Both the position numbers and the translations under genes were made by a program. Positions 1-7,942 of a stretch of 35,393 nt of DNA are shown here, piece after piece. Source of the DNA: Fidelibacterota bacterium (GTDB taxonomy: Bacteria > Fidelibacterota > Fidelibacteria > Fidelibacterales > Fidelibacteraceae); contig JAUVLI010000004.1 of NCBI GenBank assembly GCA_030600775.1, positions 1 through 35,393 of the forward strand. The letters are read 5' to 3'. Every line of letters starts with the position of its first letter. The first letter of the stretch is position 1. The notes beneath the pieces are model-generated. The model was not told the DNA's origin and did not search any database. It worked only from the letters and a program-made list of their open reading frames with translations.

Positions 1-355
1 ATTGGAATTCATACATTGCTTGCAAAGTTCCTTGACTAACCTCCGCTTGATAGGGGGTATATGCAGTTGCAAATTCGGATCTGGAAATTAAAAAATCGAC
101 AACTTTTGGAATAAAATGGTCATAAGCACCACCACCTAAAAAGTTACTTACTTTTTCTGTTGAAAAATTTTTTGAAGTGATTTGTAAAATTTCTTTCTCG
201 ATTTCAAGTTCACTTAATGATTCGGGTAATGATAATTTTTGATCAGATTTTAACACTTTTGGAATTGATTCTAAAAGCTCTTCAAAACTATCAACACCAA
301 TCTTTTTAAGCATTTCATTTATATCATTTTTTGTATTTGGAATATAACTCATCAT
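1..355 (-). CDS. gcvPA: Glycine dehydrogenase (decarboxylating) subunit 1, partial: 5' part only
   Basis: This is the N-terminal part of the P-protein alpha subunit of the glycine cleavage system, the PLP enzyme that decarboxylates glycine and passes the aminomethyl group to GcvH. About 117 codons are present; the gene runs off the left edge. The reading starts MSYIPNTKNDINEML and contains FLGGGAYDHFIPKVVDFL followed by RSEFATAYTPYQAEVSQGT, all characteristic of the family (the last is its conserved TPYQAEVSQGTLQ block). Two adjacent ATGs (355 and 352) are possible. The GGAG at 360-363 is 7 bases from the ATG at 352, which I therefore prefer. It lies 28 bases downstream of gcvH on the same strand, so the two are probably co-transcribed. 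The beta subunit gcvPB would be expected just outside the window. Confidence 0.93.
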   Translation of the reverse strand, partial: MMSYIPNTKNDINEMLKKIGVDSFEELLESIPKVLKSDQKLSLPESLSELEIEKEILQITSKNFSTEKVSNFLGGGAYDHFIPKVVDFLISRSEFATAYTPYQAEVSQGTLQAMYEFQ

Positions 356-383
356 TAAGCTCCGTAATTAGTTTCAAAAAAAA

Positions 384-767
384 TTATTTGCCAACAAATT
401 CTTTATATGATTTGCTGTCCATTAGATTTTTTAATTCGCTTTTATCTGAAAATTCAATTTTTATTATCCATCCTTTTTCATAAGGATCGGAATTTATTGT
501 TTCTGGTTTGTCATTTAATGATTCATTTACTTCCATTACTTTTCCTGATAGTGGTGATAACATATCTGAAACTGTTTTTACGGCTTCAATTGTTCCGAAT
601 GGTTCATTTTCATTTATTTCATCATCAACTTCTGGTAATTCAATAAAAACAACATCGCCTAATTCACCTTGTGCAAATTCTGTAATTCCAATAGTAGCAA
701 TATTGCCATCAATTTTTATCCATTCATGATCTTCTGAATATTTTAAATTATCTGGGTAGTTCATCAT
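384..767 (-). CDS. gcvH: Glycine cleavage system H protein
   Basis: This is the lipoyl carrier that shuttles the aminomethyl group between the P, T and L proteins of the glycine cleavage system. At 127 residues it has the usual length. It begins PDNLKYSEDHEWIK, typical of the family, and carries the lipoylation motif GTIEAVKTVSDM with the modified lysine at about residue 64. The C-terminal NSDPYEKGWIIKI block is also conserved. Two tandem ATGs open the frame; GGAG lies 3 bases before the first and 6 before the second, so the second (764) may be the true start. It is followed 28 bases later by gcvPA. No gcvT is adjacent: the upstream 249 bases (768-1016) hold only the divergent promoter region shared with the Yip1-like gene. 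Confidence 0.97.
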   Translation of the reverse strand: MMNYPDNLKYSEDHEWIKIDGNIATIGITEFAQGELGDVVFIELPEVDDEINENEPFGTIEAVKTVSDMLSPLSGKVMEVNESLNDKPETINSDPYEKGWIIKIEFSDKSELKNLMDSKSYKEFVGK

Positions 768-1016
768 ATTCTCCTTTATTTTTATTGATATAATTTAGTT
801 AAAAATTGTAGAAAAACAAAATGTTTTATTTAGTTAATATTAATAAAATTTACCAAACAATTGTAAAGTAGAAGAATAATTTGTAAACTTAAAATATGTA
901 AAAAAATGAAAAAATGATAAGTTAAATAGCTGAGCAAATGAAAACAAATTTTAACAATTTAATTTCTTAATCAAAAATATTTCCTTATATTATTTGAAAA
1001 AAAGGAGGAAACCAAA

Positions 1017-1727
1017 ATGCAAAAAGAAATTAAAACAAATGATTCATTTACCTATCGTTTTATGAATGTCTTTTTGAAACCATCTGCTGCTTTTCAATCA
1101 ATTAAAGCAAAAATGACTTGGAAACAGACGATCATTCCGATAATAATTCTTATTTTAGTAAGTATGATTGGTTATAAATTAATGCTTCCTGTTACTGTTA
1201 TCGAAGCAGAAAAAAGAATAACAAAAGTTGAAAGATTAACAAATGAGCAAAAGACAGAACAGATTCAAAAAACTGAAAAAAGAATGAATGGACCAATTCC
1301 TTACATTGGAATTGTTGTTTCTCAGCCAATAATTATTATAGTAATTGGAGCAATATTTCTATTTTTTGGTAATATTATTGGTGGAGGGAAAACTGAAATT
1401 TTGAAAATGATAGGAGTTACATTATATGTTCAAATGCTTGATATAGTAGTGAGTATAATTAAAATTCCACTTATGTTGTCTCAAAGAACTGTAGATATTC
1501 AAACGAGTTTGGCTTTGTTATTTCCTGAAGTAGATAAATCAAATGTTTTTTATAATATTGCCGCTCAATTTGATATTTTCACAATTTGGAAAATTATATT
1601 ATGGATAATTGCTTTTGAAATAATTTATAAATATTCTGCTAAAAAGTCATCCTATCTTGTTATTCCAATTTGGGTAATAATAGCTGCTGTTAGTGTATTT
1701 TTCTCAAGCATGAACTTTGGGGGATAA
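1017..1727 (+). CDS. Yip1-domain-like multi-pass membrane protein
   Basis: This 236-residue integral membrane protein has a hydrophilic N-terminus containing FLKPSAAFQSIKAKMTW, a typical opening of bacterial Yip1/DUF1282-like proteins (a short amphipathic entry followed by the first helix). About five membrane segments are visible, near residues 37-57, 96-118, 128-150, 185-205 and 212-230. The stretch between the first and second (about 64-90) is charged and looks like a short coiled coil. A strong ribosome site, AAAGGAGGAAACC, precedes the ATG. A terminator follows the stop, so it seems to be a separate unit from the efflux operon downstream. The molecular role of bacterial Yip1-like proteins is unknown. 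The family assignment is by pattern only and is moderately secure. Confidence 0.7.
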   Translation: MQKEIKTNDSFTYRFMNVFLKPSAAFQSIKAKMTWKQTIIPIIILILVSMIGYKLMLPVTVIEAEKRITKVERLTNEQKTEQIQKTEKRMNGPIPYIGIVVSQPIIIIVIGAIFLFFGNIIGGGKTEILKMIGVTLYVQMLDIVVSIIKIPLMLSQRTVDIQTSLALLFPEVDKSNVFYNIAAQFDIFTIWKIILWIIAFEIIYKYSAKKSSYLVIPIWVIIAAVSVFFSSMNFGG

Positions 1728-1778
1728 TATTTTTTGAAAGTTTGAAAAGCAAATTTGAGCATTTCATATTAAAATTTA

Positions 1779-1815
1779 GGAAGATTATTGATCTTCCGAA
1801 GTTTTTTGTTTTTTT
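1779..1815 (+). terminator. Rho-independent terminator after the Yip1-like gene
   Basis: A 7-bp stem GGAAGAT/ATCTTCC (1779-1785 and 1791-1797) with a 5-base loop is followed by GAAG and a T-rich tract at 1802-1815. It lies about 50 bases after the stop codon at 1727 and about 100 bases before tolC, so it separates the two transcription units. Confidence 0.7.
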
Positions 1816-1916
1816 GACAACTTTTATTTAAATTATGTGTCTAATAATAATATATTTTGGGGAAAATATATTAAAATGTTTATAAACGATGTTGAAAGGT
1901 AAAATGGAGTGATTTG

Positions 1917-3150
1917 ATGATAATGAAGAGAGCAATATTAATAATTTTAATTTTCAATCTTACTTTTTTATTTGCACAAAATGATGAAACGATGTCTCTT
2001 AATGATTGTATTGATCTGGCGATAAAAAATAATCCAACTTTAGAAAAAAGCGAATTGACGGTTGACCAAATGCATGTGAACACAAAAAAGGCATATTCAT
2101 ATCTTTATCCAAGTGTGAGTTTGTCAGCAAGCAGCTCTGCATCGGAGAGTGGCGATTGGGATGCGGGGTGGAATGCAGGTGCATCTGTAAGTCAAAGTAT
2201 TTATCACCCGGGAATATTTTCCGGGATTAATCAAGCAAAGATAAGTGAAAAAATGTCACGAATAAATAATGGCAATGTTATTTCTCAAATTCGGGAAAGC
2301 ATATCGAGTTGTTTTTATCAAATATTGGCTTCCCAAAGTTTGATGAATGTATATGAAAAGAATATTCTTTTTTCTGAAGAGAATTTAAAAACGATCCGCA
2401 ATATGTATGAATTGGGTTCAAGGACAGAATCAGATGTATTGAAAGCCGAAGTGCAAAAGAGCACATTTGAATCACAATTACTTCAAGAAAAACAGAATAG
2501 ATTGGGATTAAAGAGATCATTGAATTTATTTATGGGTAGAAATGCAGATGTAAATTTAACATTAAAAGAATCAGTTGTAAACGAATTGGAAATTCCGAGC
2601 ATTGATCAAGCAAAAAAACTTCTATTTAAAAATAATCCCGAATTACACATCTTACAACAAGAAAAGAAAGTTCAACAATTGTCTTTGAAAATTTCTAAAG
2701 AGTCATATTTACCTTCGCTGTCCGCATCTTATTCGTATTCCAAAGGTGAAAGTCGTGGAGCTGAAACAACAAATAATTCAATTTCATTAAATGCAGGAGT
2801 TACAATATTTAATGGATTTAATAAAAAACATTCTGTTGAATATGAAAAGATCGGTTTAAAAACTGTAGAAGTAAAGATCAAAGAAAAAAAGCAAGAGCTG
2901 GAACAGATACTAATGCAATATTATACATCTTATGAGACATATATAAAATTAATAAAAAATAAAAGAAATAGAATTGAAGTCGGCAAAAAGGGATTTAGAA
3001 TTGGTTACTCAACAATATCAAATTGGATCAAGTACAATTTTAGAACAAATGAACGCTCAATTATCTGTGTTGAACGCAGAAAGCGCCTTGGTTAAATCGA
3101 AATATTCAAAGAAGATCATTGAAGTACAAATACAAGAATTAATAGGATAA
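1917..3150 (+). CDS. TolC-family outer membrane efflux protein, frameshifted near the 3' end
   Basis: This is the outer-membrane channel subunit of a tripartite exporter. It has a signal peptide (MKRAILIILIFNLTFLFAQ) and two helical hairpin repeats, with the typical first helix SLNDCIDLAIKNNPTLEKSE and YELGSRTESDVLKAEVQ in the first repeat. The undisturbed frame runs to a stop at 3095 and ends in an atypical tail. From 2992 the +1 frame instead reads DLELVTQQYQIGSSTILEQM then NAQLSVLNAESALVKS, the canonical TolC ending, and reaches a TAA at 3148-3150, only 16 bases before the next gene. One surplus base in the AAAAAGGG tract at 2985-2992 explains this; corrected, the protein is about 410 residues. 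I chose ATG 1917 (GGAG at 1906-1909, 7-base spacing) over the TTG at 1914. First gene of the efflux operon. Confidence 0.88.
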
Positions 3151-3166
3151 ATAAAAGGAATTATTT

Positions 3167-4447
3167 ATGAAGAAATGGATTATTATCGGAGTCGTAATTT
3201 TAGTAGTTGGAGCAGTTGTTGTTCTAAATGTGTTGCAAAAAAAGGAAAAAGCTATCCAAGTGCAAACAACGAAAGTGAAATTAACGACAATTGAATCAAA
3301 AGTATCGGCAAGTGGTACGATATTACCTGTAATACAAGTAGATATTAGTGCAAATGTTGCTGGCGAAATTACCAAGATGTATATAAAAGAGGGAGAATTT
3401 GTAGAAGAGGGACAGGTTTTGGCTCAATTGGATAAGGTGAGATATGAGGCGGAATTGGACAGAGCAAAGTCCGTATATAATTCTCGGAAATCTTCACTCG
3501 GTCTTACTAAAAAGGAATTAAAACGAAGCAAGGCACTTTATAAAGCAAAAAATATTAGCGAATCACAGTTAGATCAAGTAGTGGCAAATTATGAAATAGG
3601 AACGAATAATTTAGAGCAGGCAAAGGCCTCTTTAGATCAAGCAAAAGATAATTTAAATAAGACAACTATTTTTGCACCAATTTCCGGAACTGTGATTGCT
3701 CTTCGCAAGGAACAGGGCGAAATTGCAATGGGTTCAACTTTTCAAGCAGATATTATTATGTCAATTGGTGATCTAACACAAATGGAAGTGGAGGTAGAGG
3801 TAAATGAAAATGATGTAGTTGAAGTGAGTATTGGCGATTCGGTGGATATAGAAATTGATGCTATTCCGGATACTTCATTTAAAGGAGTAGTAACGGAAAT
3901 TGCTCATTCTGCTTCTACATTAGGTGCCGGCACTCAAGAATCTGTTACTAATTATAATGTAGTTGTTAGTATGTTAGAAATTCCAAAAGAATTACGGCCT
4001 GGAATGAGTGCAGCTGTAGAAATTTTAACAGAAAAGCACGAGAATGTAATAGGTGTTCCGATTCAAAGTATAACAGTGCGTCCAGAAAATAAAGTAAATA
4101 TAAAAACATTGAAAAGGGATAATCGATCTGGGAAAAAAGCAGATAAAAAATCAATGAAAGGTGATTCATCAAAGGTAGAAAAGACATCAGGATACAACAT
4201 GTATAAGAAAGAAAAGATGTTGGAGGTAGCATTTATTGTTATTGATGATACGGTTAAGGCAGTGCCGATAGAAATAGGAATAGCAAGTGAAGATCTTTTT
4301 GAGATAAAATCAGGATTATCTGTTGGTGATGAAATCGTAACAGGAAGTCATGCAGCATTAAGCAGAGAATTGCAGACGGGAAAGCTGGTTGAAAAAGATT
4401 CTGCAGATGGAAAAAACAAACATGGTAAACGAAAAGAAAGAAGGTAA
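3167..4447 (+). CDS. HlyD/MacA-family periplasmic adaptor subunit of efflux transporter
   Basis: This membrane-fusion protein links the inner-membrane MacB-type transporter to the TolC channel. It has 426 residues. An N-terminal membrane anchor spans about residues 4-23. A lipoyl-like half motif (ISANVAGEITKMYIKEGEFV) lies near 60-79, a coiled-coil hairpin near 92-165, and the second lipoyl half (TTIFAPISGTVIALRKEQGE) near 166-185. The beta-barrel domain contains VSIGDSVDIEIDAIPDTSFKG near 220-240, and LRPGMSAAVEI lies near 276-286. A low-complexity Lys/Ser/Asp segment at about 309-350 interrupts the membrane-proximal domain. RBS AAAGGA precedes the ATG. It follows tolC by 16 bases and ends 3 bases before the ATPase gene. 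Confidence 0.95.
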   Translation: MKKWIIIGVVILVVGAVVVLNVLQKKEKAIQVQTTKVKLTTIESKVSASGTILPVIQVDISANVAGEITKMYIKEGEFVEEGQVLAQLDKVRYEAELDRAKSVYNSRKSSLGLTKKELKRSKALYKAKNISESQLDQVVANYEIGTNNLEQAKASLDQAKDNLNKTTIFAPISGTVIALRKEQGEIAMGSTFQADIIMSIGDLTQMEVEVEVNENDVVEVSIGDSVDIEIDAIPDTSFKGVVTEIAHSASTLGAGTQESVTNYNVVVSMLEIPKELRPGMSAAVEILTEKHENVIGVPIQSITVRPENKVNIKTLKRDNRSGKKADKKSMKGDSSKVEKTSGYNMYKKEKMLEVAFIVIDDTVKAVPIEIGIASEDLFEIKSGLSVGDEIVTGSHAALSRELQTGKLVEKDSADGKNKHGKRKERR

Positions 4448-4450
4448 AAA

Positions 4451-5188
4451 GTGGCATTATTAGAATTAAATAATATTTACAAAACATACAAAATTGGTAC
4501 TGTTGAAGTACATGCTTTACAAGGATTGAACGCTGTTATCGAAAAGAATGAATATGTGTCAATTATGGGACCATCCGGTTCGGGGAAATCAACTTTGATG
4601 AATATAATTGGTTGTCTTGATACTCCAACAGAAGGAAACTATTTGCTTGATGGATTAACTGTGCATTCTAATGATCCGGAAAAAGGAAAATTGGATGATA
4701 ATAAATTGGCTGAAATCCGCAATCAAAAAATTGGTTTTGTATTTCAAACATTTAATTTGCTACCGAGAGCAACAGCATTGCACAATGTAGAATTACCATT
4801 GATCTATGCAGGAATATCTAAAAAAGCGAGAATGGAAAAAACACATTCTACATTAATTAAAGTTGGACTTGGTGATCGTATATATCATAGACCTAACGAA
4901 TTGTCTGGTGGTCAACGACAAAGAGTAGCAATAGCAAGAGCTTTAGTAAATAATCCGTCAATTATTTTAGCCGATGAACCAACAGGAAATTTAGATAGTA
5001 AAACAAGTGCCGAAATTATGGTTCTTCTCGATAAATTGCATTCGGCTGGAAATACGATCATTCTTGTTACACACGAACATAATATTGCAGAACATGCACA
5101 TAGAATTATTACACTTCTGGATGGAAAAGTTTCTAAAGACAGCAAAACGGGAAAAGGCAATATAAAACAAATGATTGAAAATAACTAA
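4451..5188 (+). CDS. MacB/LolD-type ABC transporter ATP-binding protein
   Basis: This 245-residue nucleotide-binding subunit powers the efflux complex. The Walker A motif GPSGSGKST lies at residues 40-48, the Q-loop at [21 protein letters not shown], the ABC signature at [15 protein letters not shown], the Walker B with catalytic glutamate at [13 protein letters not shown], and the H-loop at [36 protein letters not shown] is typical of the MacB/LolD/FtsE branch rather than importers. An insert rich in charged residues ([11 protein letters not shown]) sits between Walker A and the Q-loop. The start is GTG, with AAGG 6 bases upstream. One ATPase apparently serves the two permeases that follow. 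Confidence 0.96.
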   Translation: MALLELNNIYKTYKIGTVEVHALQGLNAVIEKNEYVSIMGPSGSGKSTLMNIIGCLDTPTEGNYLLDGLTVHSNDPEKGKLDDNKLAEIRNQKIGFVFQTFNLLPRATALHNVELPLIYAGISKKARMEKTHSTLIKVGLGDRIYHRPNELSGGQRQRVAIARALVNNPSIILADEPTGNLDSKTSAEIMVLLDKLHSAGNTIILVTHEHNIAEHAHRIITLLDGKVSKDSKTGKGNIKQMIENN

Positions 5189-5215
5189 AGTTTATATTTA
5201 AAAGGAAAAATATTA

Positions 5216-6433
5216 ATGGGGCAATTGTGGGAAAGTTTTGTTATGGCTTTCAAAGATGTGTTTGCAAATAAGACGAGAAGTTTTTTAACTATGCTTGGAA
5301 TTATTATTGGAATTTTGTCAGTATCGCTTATGGGAACTGCAATTTCTGGAATTAATGATACATTTGAAAATAGTATGGAAATGATTGGAAATGATGTGCT
5401 TCATCTACAAAAATATCCTTGGTTCATGAAAGGTGGTGATTGGTGGGATTTTAGGAATCGTCCTGAAATGAAGGTAGAATATGCAGATAAAATATTACAA
5501 AGATCAAAAAATATTTCTTTTGCTACTCCGGAAATGCAAAATATGAGAAATGTAAAATATGGTGATAATTCTATTCAAGGTGTGTTTATTGATGCAGCAA
5601 ATTGGCAATTGCAACATGTGAATTCATTAAAGTTTGAGGATGGCAGGTTTTTTACAAAGTCAGAAGATAGGAATGCATCAAAGGTGGTAGTGATCGGTTA
5701 TGGAATTAAAGACAATTTGTTTCCAAATCAAAATCCTATTGGTGAGGATATAAAAATTAGAGGAATGAAATATAAAGTGATTGGGGTATTGAAAGAACAG
5801 GGGAAATTTTTGGGATTATTTAGTTTTGATAATATGGTAATTATTCCTTTGAAATCAGCATATTCAATCTTTGGTCGCAGAAGACATATGTCAATAACTC
5901 TAAAAGTTCGTGAAGGAGTTGATATTAAAACAGCTAAAGATGAAGTTACTATGATAATGCGTTCATTAAGAGGATTGAAACCATCAGAAAAAAATAATTT
6001 TGAAATTAATCAACAAGAAGCATTTCGTGAACAATTTTCTGCTATTAAAATGGGAATATCAGGTGTTGGTTTTGGAATAACTGCTTTGGCTTTATTAGTT
6101 GGTGGAATTGGTATTATGAATATTATGTTCGTTAGTGTAAAAGAAAGAACCAAAGAAATTGGAATTCGTAAAGCTCTCGGAGCCAAGCAGAATGTTATTC
6201 TTTTTCAATTTTTAAGTGAAGCAGTGATTATTGCTGTAATTGGAGGAATGATTGGATTAATTATTACTACGAGTTTGGTAGGATTATTGAATAAATTCTT
6301 TGTTGCTTCATTATCAATTAAATTAGTAATTATATCATTGTCTGTTTCTATTATAACTGGTGTATTGTCGGGAATTGTACCGGCAAGAAAAGCAGCAAAA
6401 CTTGATCCAATCGATGCAATCAGATATGAATAA
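5216..6433 (+). CDS. MacB-family ABC transporter permease (first of two)
   Basis: This 405-residue inner-membrane permease has the MacB/FtsX layout: one N-terminal membrane helix (RSFLTMLGIIIGILSVSLMG, about residues 22-41), a periplasmic MacB_PCD domain (about 50-260), then three C-terminal helices of the FtsX domain. The conserved GGIGIMNIMFVSVKERTKEI then GIRKALGA block between helices 2 and 3 and the closing SGIVPARKAAKLDPIDAIRYE are diagnostic. It begins 27 bases after the ATPase gene with RBS AAAAGGA, and ends 18 bases before a second, related permease. The two probably form a heterodimer on one ATPase dimer. The substrate cannot be read from the sequence. Confidence 0.95.
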   Translation: MGQLWESFVMAFKDVFANKTRSFLTMLGIIIGILSVSLMGTAISGINDTFENSMEMIGNDVLHLQKYPWFMKGGDWWDFRNRPEMKVEYADKILQRSKNISFATPEMQNMRNVKYGDNSIQGVFIDAANWQLQHVNSLKFEDGRFFTKSEDRNASKVVVIGYGIKDNLFPNQNPIGEDIKIRGMKYKVIGVLKEQGKFLGLFSFDNMVIIPLKSAYSIFGRRRHMSITLKVREGVDIKTAKDEVTMIMRSLRGLKPSEKNNFEINQQEAFREQFSAIKMGISGVGFGITALALLVGGIGIMNIMFVSVKERTKEIGIRKALGAKQNVILFQFLSEAVIIAVIGGMIGLIITTSLVGLLNKFFVASLSIKLVIISLSVSIITGVLSGIVPARKAAKLDPIDAIRYE

Positions 6434-6451
6434 ATATCAAGAAGGAAATTT

Positions 6452-7681
6452 ATGAATTTTAAAGAAATATTATATTCTTCATTTGATTCAATACGACAAA
6501 ATAAAACAAGATCTTTTTTGACTTTATTAGGTGTTATTATTGGTATTTTTTCAATCATCGGTGTGATGACGGCAATGAACATTTTATCATCTTCTATGGA
6601 GACAAATTTAAGTTCGTTAGGTACAAACACATTTCAAGTACAAAAATATCCAAGTATAAGTTTTGGTCCTGGTAATCATAGAAGAAAATACCGCAATAGA
6701 AAAAATCTAACTTATGAAGATTACTTGAAATTGGAAGAGAGAATAACTATTGCTGACTATATTTCTGGAGAAGATTGGCACTATACAATGATAAGATTTG
6801 AGGATAAAAGAACAAAACCAAATATACCAATTGCTGGTGTTACTCCTGAATGGGATTATACAAATAATTATGATCTCAAAGAAGGAAGAATGATTACAGT
6901 TGAAGATATCAGGCATCAGAGTAATGTCGCAATTATTGGACAGGATATTATAGATGTACTGATGCCACAATATTATCCAATTGGACAAAAAATAAAGATA
7001 GATGGTGTAAAATTTAAAGTTATAGGAATTTGGGACAAAAAAGGCGAATTTTTTGGTGAATCAAAAGACAATCGAGTAATGATTCCATTAACGACTCATC
7101 TAAAGATGTTTAGTGGAAGAAGAACAAGTTTACATTATTGTATCAGTACTATTGATCAGAATACTTTTGAATTAGCTAAAGATGAAGTGATTCACAATTT
7201 AAGAACAATTCGCGGAGTAGCTCCTGGTGAAGAAAATGATTTTGAGATATTTTCAAATGCTTCTCTGATAGAATCATTTAATAAAATAATGGATTCTATT
7301 AAAATGGGTGGTTTGATTATTAGCTCTATCGCGTTATTAGCTGCCGGAATTGGTATAATGAATATTATGTTGGTATCTGTGAGCGAACGAACTCGTGAAA
7401 TTGGAATAAGAAAAAGTATTGGTGCGCGAAACAATGATATTATGCAACAATTTTTATTAGAAGCGTTGATCTTAACGGAATTAGGTGGATTAGTTGGAAT
7501 TATTTTAGGAATCATCGGTGGAAACATTTTAGCAATTGTCTTGAAAATGAATGCTGTAATCCCTTGGGATTGGATTGTTATTGGTGTTGTGGTTTGTTCT
7601 ATTATCGGAGGAGTTTTTGGGACTTATCCGGCTGTGAAGGCAGCGCATTTAGATCCGATAGATGCGTTAAGGCATGAGTAA
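6452..7681 (+). CDS. MacB-family ABC transporter permease (second of two)
   Basis: This 409-residue permease is a paralogue of the preceding gene. It has an N-terminal helix (RSFLTLLGVIIGIFSIIGVM), a MacB_PCD periplasmic domain, and a C-terminal FtsX domain with AAGIGIMNIMLVSVSERTRE then GIRKSIGA, closing GTYPAVKAAHLDPIDALRHE. The conserved ends and divergent periplasmic domains suggest an old tandem duplication with division of labour. RBS AAGGAAA precedes the ATG. It is the last gene of the efflux operon tolC-macA-macB(ATPase)-permease-permease. I see no clear terminator after it. Confidence 0.95.
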   Translation: MNFKEILYSSFDSIRQNKTRSFLTLLGVIIGIFSIIGVMTAMNILSSSMETNLSSLGTNTFQVQKYPSISFGPGNHRRKYRNRKNLTYEDYLKLEERITIADYISGEDWHYTMIRFEDKRTKPNIPIAGVTPEWDYTNNYDLKEGRMITVEDIRHQSNVAIIGQDIIDVLMPQYYPIGQKIKIDGVKFKVIGIWDKKGEFFGESKDNRVMIPLTTHLKMFSGRRTSLHYCISTIDQNTFELAKDEVIHNLRTIRGVAPGEENDFEIFSNASLIESFNKIMDSIKMGGLIISSIALLAAGIGIMNIMLVSVSERTREIGIRKSIGARNNDIMQQFLLEALILTELGGLVGIILGIIGGNILAIVLKMNAVIPWDWIVIGVVVCSIIGGVFGTYPAVKAAHLDPIDALRHE

Positions 7682-7767
7682 GAAATAATTTATAGTTAAT
7701 AATTTCCTTAATTTAGTGTAAATATATTTTCCGATTAGACGTGTTTGTTGTACAATAAGATTGCGAT

Positions 7768-7911
7768 ATGATGGAAAGAAGAAAATTTTGGATAGAAAAA
7801 AGAAAAACAGCTTGGAAAAGTCGTTCAATTGTCTGGTTGACTGAAGTATGAAGAGTAGGTAAGACAACTCTAACAAAAATGTTCAAAAATGCAATTTATA
7901 TGAATTATTAA
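7768..7911 (+). pseudogene. Remnant of a DUF4143-type AAA ATPase (N-terminus only, internal stop)
   Basis: The frame from ATG 7768 reads MMERRKFWIEKRKTAWKSRS then IVWLTEV, a TGA at 7849-7851, then RVGKTTLTKMFKNAIYMNY and TAA at 7909-7911. This matches the start of the AAA ATPases that carry DUF4143, whose consensus here is roughly SIVWLSGVRRVGKTTL followed by a short strand. The TGA sits where CGA (Arg) is expected in the Walker A loop, and the first P-loop glycine is a Glu codon. Full-length members are several hundred residues, and nothing else of the gene follows, so it is a decayed fragment. Family identity is from memory of the motif; the truncation is directly visible. Confidence 0.72.
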
Positions 7912-7942
7912 TTAATCTGTAAAAAAAAAGATTATAAGTAAT

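Noticed and set aside
1814-1819. A perfect TTGACA upstream of tolC as a -35 element
   Set aside because: No -10-like hexamer occurs at 15-19 bases; the nearest TAATAA is 22 bases away. It also overlaps the T-tract of the preceding terminator.
2985-2992. Programmed ribosomal frameshift in tolC
   Set aside because: The tract AAAAAGGG recalls dnaX-type slippage, but the needed shift is +1 rather than -1, the heptamer is incomplete, and no stimulating stem or upstream SD is evident. An indel is simpler.
6205-6630. A 141-codon open frame on the minus strand
   Set aside because: It lies opposite the two MacB permeases, whose motifs are unmistakable. Its Ile/Asn-rich translation is the mirror of AT-rich membrane codons.
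7849-7851. TGA recoding (selenocysteine or a variant code) in the ATPase remnant
   Set aside because: TGA serves as an ordinary stop elsewhere in the window (for example the end of folK), and the rest of the ATPase gene is missing, so decay explains it.
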